Origin: JBCBKU01 sp038521345
Lineage (GTDB): Bacteria > Pseudomonadota > Alphaproteobacteria > Rhodobacterales > Rhodobacteraceae
Assembly: GCA_038521345.1 (NCBI GenBank)
Contig: JBCBKU010000015.1
Span: forward strand, 1 to 64,000
Length of the DNA: 64,000 bases
Direction of reading: 5' to 3'
In this document: piece by piece, positions 1 through 8,631 of the stretch
How the letters are laid out: every line of letters begins with the position of its first letter
Position numbering within the stretch: the stretch's first letter is position 1
Translations under genes and position numbers: made by a program
The notes under the pieces: model-generated
The model's input: the letters and a program-made list of their open reading frames with translations, nothing else
Told to the model about the DNA's origin: nothing
Database searches by the model: none

Positions 1-46
1 TGAATGTGGCTGCCCAGGCCGCGTGCCCGCCGGCCAGCCACATTCA
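1..46. repeat. 12-bp inverted repeat (hairpin) at window edge
   Basis: Positions 1-12 (TGAATGTGGCTG) and 35-46 (CAGCCACATTCA) are perfect reverse complements separated by 22 bases, so the transcript could fold into a hairpin. No T-run follows it, so it is not a clear intrinsic terminator. It may be the 3' hairpin of a gene that lies to the left of the window. Positions 47-182 show nothing I can support apart from the ribosome binding site of the next gene. Confidence 0.5.
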
Positions 47-182
47 CCCGTCAGATTCCGGTGGCCGAAGCGCTGGTCGCGAAATTGTCCGGAACCTCTG
101 GCTAGGGACGCACCAACGCCCTGCGACACCTTCCGCCCGCGCGCGGGCCGCGCTAGAAGGGCGCCAAAGCCAAGGAGGCCCC

Positions 183-428
183 ATGACCCAGCGTTTGCAT
201 CTCGTCTTTGGCGGCGAGCTGACCGATCCGACGAAGACCCAATTCAAGGATGTGGACGGCATCCATGTGGTGGGCATCTTCCCCGACTACGCAACCGCTT
301 ACAATGCATGGAAGGCCGAGGCGCAGCGGACGGTCGACAACGCCCATATGCGGTACTTCATCGCCCATCTCCATCGCCTGCGCGACGAAGAGGCGCCCGC
401 CTCGCCCACCGAGGAACTCGGCGGGTAG
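183..428 (+). CDS. DUF4170 domain protein, 81 aa
   Basis: This is a small soluble protein that reads like the DUF4170 family of alphaproteobacteria. It begins MTQRLHLVFGGEL and contains a central FPDYATAYNAWKAEAQ segment followed by a HMRYFIAHLHRL motif. The function of the family is unknown to me. The ATG at 183 was chosen because a strong AAGGAGG lies just upstream; the reading frame is open further upstream but without a comparable start signal. It is followed after 7 bases by the Kdo-transferase-like gene and then lpxK, so it probably belongs to a lipid A/LPS-related operon. Confidence 0.75.
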   Translation: MTQRLHLVFGGELTDPTKTQFKDVDGIHVVGIFPDYATAYNAWKAEAQRTVDNAHMRYFIAHLHRLRDEEAPASPTEELGG

Positions 429-435
429 GCGCGCC

Positions 436-1659
436 ATGGCGCCCGGGCTTTGGATCTATCTCGTCCTCGCCCGGCGCTTCGAAGGCCTTGGCGGACGCCC
501 CGCCGCGGATCCCGCGCCGGACGCCACGCGCCGCCCGGAGGACGGGCCGCTGGTCTGGCTCAGGGCCACGACGCCCGATCGCGATGCCGCCGTGCTGAGG
601 CTGGCCGCCCGTCTTGCCGATCATCGCGAGGATGCCACCATCCTTGTGACCGCAGAAACCGAGCCCGGCGATCCGCCCGCCAATCTTACCACCGCACCCA
701 GCCCCGGCGATGGCCCGCGCGAGATGGCACAATTCCTTGCCGCGTGGCGCCCTGATGTTGTGGCTGTATCCGGTGACCTGATCGCGCCGGTGATGCTGAC
801 CTCGGCCGCGGATCGCGGCATTCCCGTCATCCTCATCGACGGGGATCTGGCGCCCCATGCCAAACGCACGATGCGCTGGCTGCCCGGGGCGCAGTCCGCG
901 GCGATCCGATCGGTCTCGGACATACTTGCAAGCACGTCGTGGCTTGCAGACGCCTACCAGAGTATGGGCGCCCCCGCGGAACGGATCGAAGTGACCGGTC
1001 CGCTGGATGAGGGATCGGTGGCGCCCTCCTGTGACGAGGCCGAACTGGATGCCTGGGCCAACGACCTCAGGGGACGGCCGCTTTGGCTGGCGGTATCGGT
1101 TCCTCTGTCGGAGATCGATGCGGTTGCCGCGGCCCACCGGTCGGCAAGCCAGAGGGCGCACCGGCTGCTGCTTGTCCTCATTCCCGCGCGGCCAGAGGAC
1201 ACCGATGCCCTTGCCCAGGCGCTGCGTGACAAACGGTTCCTCGTCGCGCGAGCCTCGGAGGCATTGACCCTTACCCCAGAGACCCAGGTGATTATCATCG
1301 ATGAGGAAACGGAGCTTGGGCTTTGGTATCGGCTTGCGCCCGTCACGTATCTTGGTGGCACATTGGCGGACCCGGACATTGCGCTTGACCCGTATGGTCC
1401 GGCGGCCCTTGGCTCGGCTGTCGTCCATGGCCCGCATTCAGCACGCCACCGAGACGCGCAGAGACGCCTAGCCAGAGCGCAAGGCAGCCGCGCCGTCTCG
1501 GATCCGGGCGACCTCGCGCAGGCTGTGTCCGAACTATTGGCACCCGATCAGGCCGCCGCGATCGCTCACCGTGCATGGCAGGTCGCGTCAAGCGGTGCCG
1601 GTGTAACCGACCGGGCCATTGCAGTTATAGAGAAACACCTCGATGAAGGCGCGCCATGA
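436..1659 (+). CDS. 3-deoxy-D-manno-octulosonic acid transferase-like glycosyltransferase
   Basis: A 407-residue protein with the two-lobed layout of KdtA/WaaA enzymes, which add Kdo to lipid IVA at the inner face of the inner membrane. Supporting segments are the N-lobe LRATTPDRDAAVLRLAARL, the central VILIDGDLAP stretch, and the C-lobe VTYLGGTLADPDIALDPYG, which matches the sugar-nucleotide binding part of KdtA (YxGGS/T...NPxEPa). The N-terminal lobe is more divergent than in canonical WaaA and no clear membrane anchor is present, so the acceptor may differ. The stop overlaps the lpxK start by 4 bases (ATGA), implying translational coupling with lipid A synthesis. Confidence 0.75.
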   Translation: MAPGLWIYLVLARRFEGLGGRPAADPAPDATRRPEDGPLVWLRATTPDRDAAVLRLAARLADHREDATILVTAETEPGDPPANLTTAPSPGDGPREMAQFLAAWRPDVVAVSGDLIAPVMLTSAADRGIPVILIDGDLAPHAKRTMRWLPGAQSAAIRSVSDILASTSWLADAYQSMGAPAERIEVTGPLDEGSVAPSCDEAELDAWANDLRGRPLWLAVSVPLSEIDAVAAAHRSASQRAHRLLLVLIPARPEDTDALAQALRDKRFLVARASEALTLTPETQVIIIDEETELGLWYRLAPVTYLGGTLADPDIALDPYGPAALGSAVVHGPHSARHRDAQRRLARAQGSRAVSDPGDLAQAVSELLAPDQAAAIAHRAWQVASSGAGVTDRAIAVIEKHLDEGAP

Positions 1660-2666
1660 TGCGCCAGCCCGGGTTCTGGTCTCGCCGTCCCAATGCGCCC
1701 GGCCTTGCCGCTCGACTGCTGGCGCCGCTGGCACTGTTGGGTGCCTATACCACTGCGCAACGGGTACGAAGACAGCCAGACTACGTGGCTAAGGTCCCTG
1801 TCATTTCGGTTGGGAATCTGAACGTGGGCGGAACTGGCAAGACACCGACCGTGGCGGCGTTGGTTTCAGAACTGCGACGCCGCGGGACCGAGGCACATGT
1901 GATTATCCGTGGCTATGGCGGGCAGCTTAAGGGACCTTTGCGTGTCGACACCGCTAGGCACACGGTTGATGACGTCGGTGACGAGGCGCTTCTTCACGCG
2001 ATCTATGCACCGACATGGGTTGCGGCGAACCGGGCAAGTGGAGCCGAGGCGGCAGAAGCGGCCGGTGCGCAGGTCTTGGTTCTTGACGATGCCCATCAAA
2101 ACCCGTCCGTTGCAAAATCGTTTTCGATTGTTGTGGTGGACGCGGAACGGGGCTTTGGAAATGGCCGCGTAATGCCTTCCGGCCCACTGCGCGAACCGGT
2201 GGGCGCAGGCCTCGCGCGTGCCGACCTTTGCCTGTCGATAGGTGGGGAGGGCGCGCAGACCCGGTTCAAAGTCGATTGGGGCCAGACCCTTTCCTGTCCG
2301 CACATGACCGGCGAGTTGCGCCCCGTGAACACGGGCATGCCGTGGCACGGATTGCCGGTACTGGCTTTTGCTGGAATTGCGCATCCCGAGAAGTTCTTCG
2401 CGACACTCCGAGGCCTTGGAGCGGACTTACGCGGTGCCGTGGCACTCGGTGACCATCAACCCTTGGGTCCGTCGCTCTTGGCGCGGCTTGAGGCCCAGGC
2501 TCGCGCCGCAGGTGCGCAATTGGTGACCACGGAAAAGGACGCCGTCCGCTTACCAGTGAAAAAACGGGGCAGCTTTCTGACCGTTCCCGTCCGTCTCACG
2601 TTTTCTGATCCGGACGCCATCGACCGGACACTTGCGGCGCTCAGACCACCGCAAGCTGGGCCCTGA
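1656..2666 (+). CDS. lpxK: Tetraacyldisaccharide 4'-kinase
   Basis: LpxK phosphorylates the 4' position of the tetraacyldisaccharide 1-phosphate, the sixth step of the Raetz lipid A pathway, at the cytoplasmic face of the inner membrane. The 336-residue protein shows the N-terminal FWSRRP segment, a short membrane-associating helix (about residues 18-34), and the diagnostic P-loop SVGNLNVGGTGKTP near residues 51-64. Further family motifs are VLDDAHQNP, MPSGPLREP and TTEKDAVRLP. It overlaps the upstream transferase-like gene by 4 bases. A 75-base gap without features separates it from the convergent dsbA-like gene. Confidence 0.95.
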   Translation: MMRQPGFWSRRPNAPGLAARLLAPLALLGAYTTAQRVRRQPDYVAKVPVISVGNLNVGGTGKTPTVAALVSELRRRGTEAHVIIRGYGGQLKGPLRVDTARHTVDDVGDEALLHAIYAPTWVAANRASGAEAAEAAGAQVLVLDDAHQNPSVAKSFSIVVVDAERGFGNGRVMPSGPLREPVGAGLARADLCLSIGGEGAQTRFKVDWGQTLSCPHMTGELRPVNTGMPWHGLPVLAFAGIAHPEKFFATLRGLGADLRGAVALGDHQPLGPSLLARLEAQARAAGAQLVTTEKDAVRLPVKKRGSFLTVPVRLTFSDPDAIDRTLAALRPPQAGP

Positions 2667-2746
2667 TACTGTGCCGGTAACCAGCCGCCCCCATAGCCGC
2701 TTCGGCCATTAGGGCTTGGCGTTCGACTCAGAAAGTTTCGGATAGC

Positions 2747-3424
2747 TCACGCGTCCCCGAGCGCTGCGTCGATAACGTCCTTGAACCGGTCAAGACTCAT
2801 GTTCGAATACTTCTCGCCATCGATCATGAACGACGGAGTAGAATCTACGCCGTCGCGGGAGGCATTCTCTTGGTAAACGGCCACAAGAGCCTGCGCCATG
2901 TCGGCGTCCGACATGCAGGCATCGATCTGTTCTGCGTCAAGGCCCGCGGTCAGACCGAGCCGGCGCAGATTGTCTGCAATCGCCGCTTCGCTGTTGCCCT
3001 GTGTCCATTGGCCCTGGGTCTGGTAGATCAGATCCACCATGGCAAAGTACCGGTCCTCACCGCCGCATCGGGCCAACATGCCGGCCCAAAGTCCGAACCG
3101 GTCGAAATAGACCTCGCGATAGATGAAACGGACCTTGCCCGTGTCGATGTACTCCGCCTTGAGATCCTTGAAGGTCCCTTCATGGAAACGCTGGCAATGG
3201 GGGCAGGTAAAGGATGCATATTCCACGACTTCGACCGGGGCATTGGCATCACCCAAAACCATCTCGGTTACGGCTGACGTGTCAATTGACGACGCATCGG
3301 TTCCTTGAGCCAGGGCCGCGGCAGGAAGCGAGGTGGTGCCTGCGCCCGATCCACGTGAGAAATAGTAGGCTGCGCCGGCGACCGGAACAGCGGCAATGGC
3401 GGCAAGCATCAAACGGCGGTCCAT
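2747..3424 (-). CDS. DsbA-family thiol:disulfide oxidoreductase
   Basis: A 225-residue periplasmic thioredoxin-fold protein. An N-terminal MDRRLMLAAIAAVPVAGAAY signal/anchor is followed by a DsbA-like domain with the redox motif CPHC (residues 74-77) in the context YASFTCPHCQRFHEG. A cis-proline loop STPSF and a C-terminal helix FKDVIDAAL are also visible. It resembles the DsbA-like proteins of Rhodobacterales and probably oxidises or isomerises disulfides of exported proteins. The start was placed at 3424 because TAAGGAGAAACC precedes that ATG; a longer open frame upstream overlaps the next gene and has no such signal. It lies 10 bases after the DciA-like gene. Confidence 0.88.
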   Translation of the reverse strand: MDRRLMLAAIAAVPVAGAAYYFSRGSGAGTTSLPAAALAQGTDASSIDTSAVTEMVLGDANAPVEVVEYASFTCPHCQRFHEGTFKDLKAEYIDTGKVRFIYREVYFDRFGLWAGMLARCGGEDRYFAMVDLIYQTQGQWTQGNSEAAIADNLRRLGLTAGLDAEQIDACMSDADMAQALVAVYQENASRDGVDSTPSFMIDGEKYSNMSLDRFKDVIDAALGDA

Positions 3425-3434
3425 GGGTTTCTCC

Positions 3435-3959
3435 TTAGGATGACTTACGGGGTGCCAGAACATGGGCCCCCAATTTGGCAAGTGCGCTGCGAAGACGGTC
3501 ATCGGACACGTCCGACACAACATTCCTGGCCTCAGCGCCACACGCATCGAGATTTGGCGCAGCAGCGGAGTACGGGGTGGGTTCCTCTGCAAAGGCCTGC
3601 GGTGAGGCCCCGGAGGACGATGTCTGTGTAAGACGGATTCGCCGGACCGCATTGTAACCGTAGCAGGCGTTCACCCGTTCACGCAGGCGTTCTTTCTGCA
3701 TCTCTATCATGGGCGCATGCGCCCCGGAAACCAAAAGGGTCAAGCATGCTCCAAGCCCGCCTCGACCATAGCTAATCTCGACCGGACGCGCGATGCTGGC
3801 CATTTCTTCCCCAGCAATCTCGGTCCACTGCGTCAGCACCCGGGCTACCGAAAATCCCCGGCCTTCCCCGCCCTGACGGATATCAGGTGCGGCGAGTGTT
3901 CCCGCGCGGCGAAATCCGCGCGAGATCCTGCGCTTGGAGTCTGGCTTCTCCCTGGTCAT
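3435..3959 (-). CDS. DUF721 / DciA-like protein
   Basis: A 174-residue protein of the DUF721 family, whose better known members (DciA) load the replicative helicase DnaB. The N-terminal part carries the family signature: a basic RRISRGFRRAGTL segment and WTEIAGEEMASIARPVEISY, followed by a beta-rich core LTLLVSGAHAPMIEMQKERL with NACYGYNAVRRIRLTQ. The C-terminus is low in recognisable motifs. I chose the ATG at 3959 (GGACAGG upstream) over a GTG four codons earlier. The gene is directly upstream of, and probably co-transcribed with, the DsbA-like gene. The helicase-loader role is inferred from the family only. Confidence 0.75.
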   Translation of the reverse strand: MTREKPDSKRRISRGFRRAGTLAAPDIRQGGEGRGFSVARVLTQWTEIAGEEMASIARPVEISYGRGGLGACLTLLVSGAHAPMIEMQKERLRERVNACYGYNAVRRIRLTQTSSSGASPQAFAEEPTPYSAAAPNLDACGAEARNVVSDVSDDRLRSALAKLGAHVLAPRKSS

Positions 3960-4041
3960 GCCTGTCCGCACTCGTTGTTTGGCTCTAGATATGGTCGAAT
4001 GGGTTCCCTGTCATAGCAGTGGCCACAGATGAGGGTAAAGT

Positions 4042-5118
4042 TTGCGTGATCGTTTTGCCAGCAGCGAGCTCCTTACTTGGTACGATGCGCATGCTCGGGA
4101 CCTACCTTGGAGGGTGCCGCCCGATGCCCGTCGCGCTGGCATCGTGCCTGATCCTTACCGCGTCTGGCTTTCGGAGATCATGTTGCAGCAGACCACAGTG
4201 GCGGCTGTCAAACCATACTTTCTGGCCTTTACGGAACGCTGGCCTCAGGTGACCGAACTTGCGGCCGCCGATGAGGCCGATGTGATGGCCGCATGGGCCG
4301 GGCTTGGCTATTATTCGCGGGCTCGAAATCTGGTGTCCTGCGCGCGCGCGGTCGCGGCAGATGGCGGAAGATTTCCCGAGACAGAGGAAGGGTTGCGCGA
4401 CCTTCCCGGGATCGGACCCTACACCGCAGCGGCCATAGCTGCGATCGCCCATGACCAGCCCGCAACTGTTGTCGATGGCAATGTGGAACGGGTCATGGCG
4501 CGCCTTCACAGGATCGAGACACCGCTGCCCGCCGCCAAGTCCGAGATCAAGGCCGCGGCAGCGGCTATGACGCCTGCTGACCGTCCCGGAGACTACGCAC
4601 AGGCTGTTATGGACCTTGGCGCGACCATCTGCACACCAAAGTCACCGATCTGTAGCCTTTGCCCATGGGCCCCGCGTTGCGCGGGGCATCTTGCAGGCGT
4701 CGCTGCCACTCTGCCCCGAAAGGCACCGAAGGTACCAAAACCCATCCGCCACGGCATCGCCTATGTCGTACACCGGAGCGATGGCGCCTGGCTCTTGGAA
4801 ACCCGCCCGCCACGCGGCCTCTTGGGCGGCATGCTGGGCTGGCCAACGACCCAGTGGTGCTCAGAGCCTGAATCCGCGCCTCCGGTTGCGGCAGAGTGGC
4901 ACGATCCGGGTGCCGAGGTCCGCCATACGTTTACCCATTTTCACCTGCGTCTTGTTGTGCGCGTCGCATTGGTGGATGACCATTTCGTGCCCGACCGTGG
5001 CCAGTTCGTGTCCGCGGCCGAGTTCCGGCGTGGCGATCTGCCGACCGTCATGCGAAAGGTCTATGATCTTGCGGCGCCGGCCGCGAATGAATTGAGCAGC
5101 AGCAGCCGACGGGGTTAG
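4042..5118 (+). CDS. mutY: A/G-specific adenine DNA glycosylase
   Basis: MutY removes adenine mispaired with 8-oxoguanine. The 358-residue protein has the catalytic Glu in LSEIMLQQTTV (Glu45), the helix-hairpin-helix DLPGIGPYTAAAIAAIA with the catalytic Asp in VVDGNVERV, and the four-cysteine [4Fe-4S] loop C-x6-C-x2-C-x5-C (CTPKSPICSLCPWAPRC). The C-terminal NUDIX-like 8-oxoG recognition domain (about residues 235-350) follows. The start is TTG at 4042: an in-frame TAA lies 6 bases upstream, no ATG is available in the N-terminal part, and a GAGGG sits at good spacing. It is divergent from the DciA-like gene. Confidence 0.95.
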   Translation: MRDRFASSELLTWYDAHARDLPWRVPPDARRAGIVPDPYRVWLSEIMLQQTTVAAVKPYFLAFTERWPQVTELAAADEADVMAAWAGLGYYSRARNLVSCARAVAADGGRFPETEEGLRDLPGIGPYTAAAIAAIAHDQPATVVDGNVERVMARLHRIETPLPAAKSEIKAAAAAMTPADRPGDYAQAVMDLGATICTPKSPICSLCPWAPRCAGHLAGVAATLPRKAPKVPKPIRHGIAYVVHRSDGAWLLETRPPRGLLGGMLGWPTTQWCSEPESAPPVAAEWHDPGAEVRHTFTHFHLRLVVRVALVDDHFVPDRGQFVSAAEFRRGDLPTVMRKVYDLAAPAANELSSSSRRG

Positions 5119-5148
5119 GTTGCCGAGAAAGAGCGGACCAAATCCTGC

Positions 5149-6282
5149 ATGACGGAAACCCGGCGATATCCTGGACTGGCCGATGCCCTGCCGTTTTGGG
5201 CATCGCTTTTGCTGTTGCCGATCTTGGCGATTGCGACGAGCCTTGGCGGTTGGGCGCTGATGCTGATGCCACTCTGCACATGGTACCTCTTTGGCGTACT
5301 CGATCGGCTGATCGGAGACGATACGTCGAACCTTGATCCGACAACGCCCGATAGTTTGTTGGTCTGGCATCGCGCGATAACGTTGATCTGGGCGCCACTG
5401 CAGTCGGTCGCGATTTTTGGCACATTGGCCTTTGTAAGCCAGACCGATCATCTGGCCGCGTGGGAGCAGGCTGCGCTGTTCTTCGGGGTCGGCATCCTGT
5501 CTGGAACCGTGGGCATTGTCTACGCCCATGAACTCATGCATCAGCCCAGCCGCTACGAGCGCTGGCTCGCCGACATTCTTCTCGCCATGGTGCTTTATTC
5601 TCACTTCAGATCAGAGCACCTGCTTGTCCACCATCGGTACGTGGCAACCCCTCGGGATGCAGTTTCGGCGCGGTACAACGAAGGCTTCTACAGATTCTTT
5701 GCGCGAGTTCTGCCAGGATCGTTGATTTCGGCCTGGAACGCTGAGGCCGCGATGTTGGCGCGCCGGGGCGAGGCCTGGTGGAGTCTCAGGAATCCGTTCT
5801 GGCGCTATGACGCGATGCAATTGGCATTCTGCATGCTGTCCTTCCTGATCGGGGGCTGGGCCGGGCTGGGCCTGTTCCTTTTCCAAGCATTCGTTGCGAT
5901 CTGGCAGCTGGAGCTTGTGAACTATGTCGAACACTATGGGCTGACGCGAAAGCACCTCGGGGAAGGCCGCTACGAGCAAGCCAAACCGCGCCACAGCTGG
6001 AATGCAGCGCCGCGTGCCTCCAACGCGCTATTGATCAATCTCCAAAGGCATTCGGATCATCACGCCAGGCCCGACCGATGTTTCCCGCTCTTGCAAACCT
6101 ATTCCGAAGACGAGGCGCCGGTTCTGCCAAGGGGATATCCCTTGATGACGGTGGCTGCGATGATCCCGCCTTTGTGGCGGCGGATCATGAACCCGCAGGT
6201 GCGGGCATGGCGACGTAAGCACTATCCTGAAATCGACGATTGGACGCCCTACAAGGCCGGAACACTACCGCTGCCGAAGTAA
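5149..6282 (+). CDS. alkB: Alkane 1-monooxygenase (AlkB family)
   Basis: An integral-membrane non-haem diiron hydroxylase of the AlkB family, 377 residues, expected to hydroxylate medium-chain n-alkanes at the terminal carbon with rubredoxin as electron donor. Several hydrophobic helices and the three histidine boxes are visible: HELMH (residues 127-131), EHLLVHHR beginning at Glu156, and LQRHSDHH (His301). The NYVEHYGL signature of alkane hydroxylases is also present, separating AlkB from fatty acid desaturases. Box 1 is HELMH where the textbook form is HE(L/M)xHK. No rubredoxin gene is adjacent, so the electron donor must be encoded elsewhere. The gene follows mutY by 30 bases. Confidence 0.9.
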   Translation: MTETRRYPGLADALPFWASLLLLPILAIATSLGGWALMLMPLCTWYLFGVLDRLIGDDTSNLDPTTPDSLLVWHRAITLIWAPLQSVAIFGTLAFVSQTDHLAAWEQAALFFGVGILSGTVGIVYAHELMHQPSRYERWLADILLAMVLYSHFRSEHLLVHHRYVATPRDAVSARYNEGFYRFFARVLPGSLISAWNAEAAMLARRGEAWWSLRNPFWRYDAMQLAFCMLSFLIGGWAGLGLFLFQAFVAIWQLELVNYVEHYGLTRKHLGEGRYEQAKPRHSWNAAPRASNALLINLQRHSDHHARPDRCFPLLQTYSEDEAPVLPRGYPLMTVAAMIPPLWRRIMNPQVRAWRRKHYPEIDDWTPYKAGTLPLPK

Positions 6283-6344
6283 AGGGCTGACCTGAGAAGT
6301 ACTCTGGAACTTATTTCAATTGGTCTGGATCGCCACGGGTCCAC

Positions 6345-7382
6345 TCAATCCCAATCGAGCACGACCTTCCCGGACCGGCCGCTGCGCATGACCTCGAAAC
6401 CCTGCTTGAACTGATCCACGGGAAAGCGATGCGTTATGACTCGCGATACGTCCAGCCCATTTTCCAGCATCGCGATCATCTTGTACCAGGTCTCAAAAAT
6501 CTCGCGGCCGTAAACACCTTTTATGGTGATCGCCTTGAAGACGATGCGGGACCAATCAACCGGAGACTTGCCCGGTGGAATGCCCAAGAGAGCGATACGC
6601 CCGCCCATGACAAGGGTTTCGACCATCTGGTCAAGGGCAACTTGATTGCCCGACATTTCAAGGCCAACGTCAAAGCCCTCCTTCATGCCAAGTCGCTGAA
6701 CGACTTCGGCCAGATCGACCTCTGCCACGTTGACCGCTTCCACATCCGCCACCGTTGCCGCCAGCGTCAGCCGGTAGGGATTCACGTCCGTGACCACCAC
6801 GTGGCGCGCACCCACATGCCGGGCTACCGCGGCGGCCATGATCCCGATGGGGCCGGCACCGGTTATCAAGACGTCCTCACCCACAAGATCAAAGCTCAGC
6901 GCCGTGTGAACCGCATTGCCCAAAGGATCAAGGATCGCTCCGATCTCGTCTGGGACAGAATCGGGTAACGGGACAACGTTGAAGGCCGGCAAACGCAGGT
7001 ATTCGGCAAACGCGCCGGGTTCGTTCACGCCAATCCCGCGGGTCTCGGGGTCGAGATGAAACTTGCCTGCCCGGCTTTGTCGCGACTGCGTACCGATCAA
7101 ATGACCCTCTCCGGAGACGCGCTGGCCGATGCGCAGGCCCTCCACATCTCGGCCCATATCCACGATTTCCCCCGCGAATTCATGGCCAGTGATCAACGGC
7201 ACAGGTACGGTCTTTTCCGCCCAATCGTCCCAGTTCCAGATATGGATATCGGTCCCGCAAATTCCTGTCTTGCGGATCCGGATGAGGACATCGTCAGGTC
7301 CAACCTCAGGCACCGGGCGGCGGTCCATCCAGAGCCCGGGTTCAGGTTTGGCCTTGACCAGCGCTTTCATCTCGTTGGTCAC
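6345..7382 (-). CDS. tdh: L-threonine 3-dehydrogenase
   Basis: A zinc-type medium-chain dehydrogenase that oxidises L-threonine to 2-amino-3-ketobutyrate with NAD+, 345 residues. The catalytic-zinc region GICGTDIHIW (Cys42) and GHEFAGEI (His67-Glu68) and the Rossmann motif GAGPIGIMAAAVARHVGA are intact. The structural-zinc loop is not: where E. coli Tdh has four cysteines, this protein has Gly97, Ser100, Ser103 and Asp111. The loop therefore cannot bind zinc in the usual way. The ATG overlaps the stop of kbl by 4 bases, so kbl-tdh form a coupled operon for the threonine-to-glycine pathway. Confidence 0.93.
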   Translation of the reverse strand: MTNEMKALVKAKPEPGLWMDRRPVPEVGPDDVLIRIRKTGICGTDIHIWNWDDWAEKTVPVPLITGHEFAGEIVDMGRDVEGLRIGQRVSGEGHLIGTQSRQSRAGKFHLDPETRGIGVNEPGAFAEYLRLPAFNVVPLPDSVPDEIGAILDPLGNAVHTALSFDLVGEDVLITGAGPIGIMAAAVARHVGARHVVVTDVNPYRLTLAATVADVEAVNVAEVDLAEVVQRLGMKEGFDVGLEMSGNQVALDQMVETLVMGGRIALLGIPPGKSPVDWSRIVFKAITIKGVYGREIFETWYKMIAMLENGLDVSRVITHRFPVDQFKQGFEVMRSGRSGKVVLDWD

Positions 7383-8563
7383 GTCAGAATCCCCGTCTCG
7401 CGTCCTGCCTGCCGGAAGGCATCCAGCGCACGGTCGAGGTCGTCTCTGGTTAGAGCGGCATTCATCTGCGTCCGAATCCGCGCCTGACCCTTCGGAACGA
7501 CCGGATAAAAGAAACCCGCAACATAGACGCCAAGCTCAAACAGACGCGCCGCCATGTCCTGGGCCAGCCGCGCCTCGCCCAACATGACAGGAATGATCGG
7601 ATGCTCGCCTGGCAAAAGGTCGAAGCCCGCATCGCTCAAACCAGCGCGCCAATACCGCGCGTTCTCGAAGAGCTGCGCGCGCAGGTCGTCACCGTCTTCC
7701 ACGATCTTCAGAACCTCTATGCCTGCCCCGACCACCGCAGGCGGCAGCGAATTCGAGAAAAGATACGGCCGGGCACGTTGCCGCAACAGATCCACCACCG
7801 GTTGGGCGGCTGCGATATAGCCGCCTATTGCCCCCCCAAGTGCCTTGCCAAGCGTCCCGGTCAGAAGGTCAGCGTGTACTCCGAAATATGCGGGTGTGCC
7901 TGCGCCCTTGGGGCCCATGAAGCCGGTGGCATGACAGTCGTCGACCATCAGAAGCGCGTCATAGCGTTCGGCGAGGGCCCGGATCTCGGGCAGTTTCGCG
8001 AGATAGCCGTCCATCGAGAATACACCGTCCGTCGCGATCATCACAAATCTTGCGCCGCCCTCCCGGGCCTCTTTCAGCTTTCTCTCAAGATCAGCCATGT
8101 CGGAATTGGCAAAACGGTACCTCTTCGCTTTGCAAAGGCGGATACCATCGATGATTGATGCGTGGTTCAGAGCGTCTGACACTATGGCATCTTCGGCACC
8201 GAGGAGCGGTTCGAACAGGCCGCCATTTGCATCGAAACACGCGGCAAAAAGTATCGAGTCCTCGTGACCAAGAAACCGTGCAAGCGCTCTTTCCAGCTCC
8301 CTGTGCGCGTCCTGAGTTCCACAGATGAAGCGGACCGATGCCATGCCAAATCCGTCTTCTTCGATTGCTGATTTTGCGGCGGCTGCAAGGCGCGGGTCAT
8401 TGGCGAGGCCAAGGTAATTGTTCGCGCAAAGGTTCAGAACATCGTGCCCGCCGACCCCGATATGCCCGCCTTGTGGTCCCGCAAAGGGCCGCTCGCGCTT
8501 GTAAAGACCGGCCGCATCAATCTCGGCCAAGGTCTCTTGCACATGGGACAGAAAGTCGGTCAT
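7379..8563 (-). CDS. kbl: Glycine C-acetyltransferase (2-amino-3-ketobutyrate CoA ligase)
   Basis: A PLP-dependent alpha-oxoamine synthase, 394 residues, converting 2-amino-3-ketobutyrate plus CoA to glycine and acetyl-CoA. Family hallmarks are NLCANNYLGLANDP near the N-terminus, SDALNHASIIDGIRL, the DDCHATGFMGPKGAGTP segment, and the PLP-lysine motif LTGTLGKALGGAIGGY. It differs from the hemA product in this window, which is of the same fold, by the short N-terminus and the GTLGKALGG variant. The start at 8563 has GGAGG at good spacing; an upstream in-frame ATG lacks one. It is the first gene of the kbl-tdh operon. Confidence 0.95.
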   Translation of the reverse strand: MTDFLSHVQETLAEIDAAGLYKRERPFAGPQGGHIGVGGHDVLNLCANNYLGLANDPRLAAAAKSAIEEDGFGMASVRFICGTQDAHRELERALARFLGHEDSILFAACFDANGGLFEPLLGAEDAIVSDALNHASIIDGIRLCKAKRYRFANSDMADLERKLKEAREGGARFVMIATDGVFSMDGYLAKLPEIRALAERYDALLMVDDCHATGFMGPKGAGTPAYFGVHADLLTGTLGKALGGAIGGYIAAAQPVVDLLRQRARPYLFSNSLPPAVVGAGIEVLKIVEDGDDLRAQLFENARYWRAGLSDAGFDLLPGEHPIIPVMLGEARLAQDMAARLFELGVYVAGFFYPVVPKGQARIRTQMNAALTRDDLDRALDAFRQAGRETGILT

Positions 8564-8631
8564 TCGGGCCTCCGGCTGGAACATACGCTTCATTAAGCAA
8601 TTAAGCCCATGTTTACGACCTCTGCCCGAAG

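Noticed and set aside
358..1437. Long minus-strand open frame opposite the Kdo-transferase-like gene
   Set aside because: Arg/Gly/Pro-rich composition typical of an antisense shadow in GC-rich DNA; the plus-strand frame has recognisable domains.
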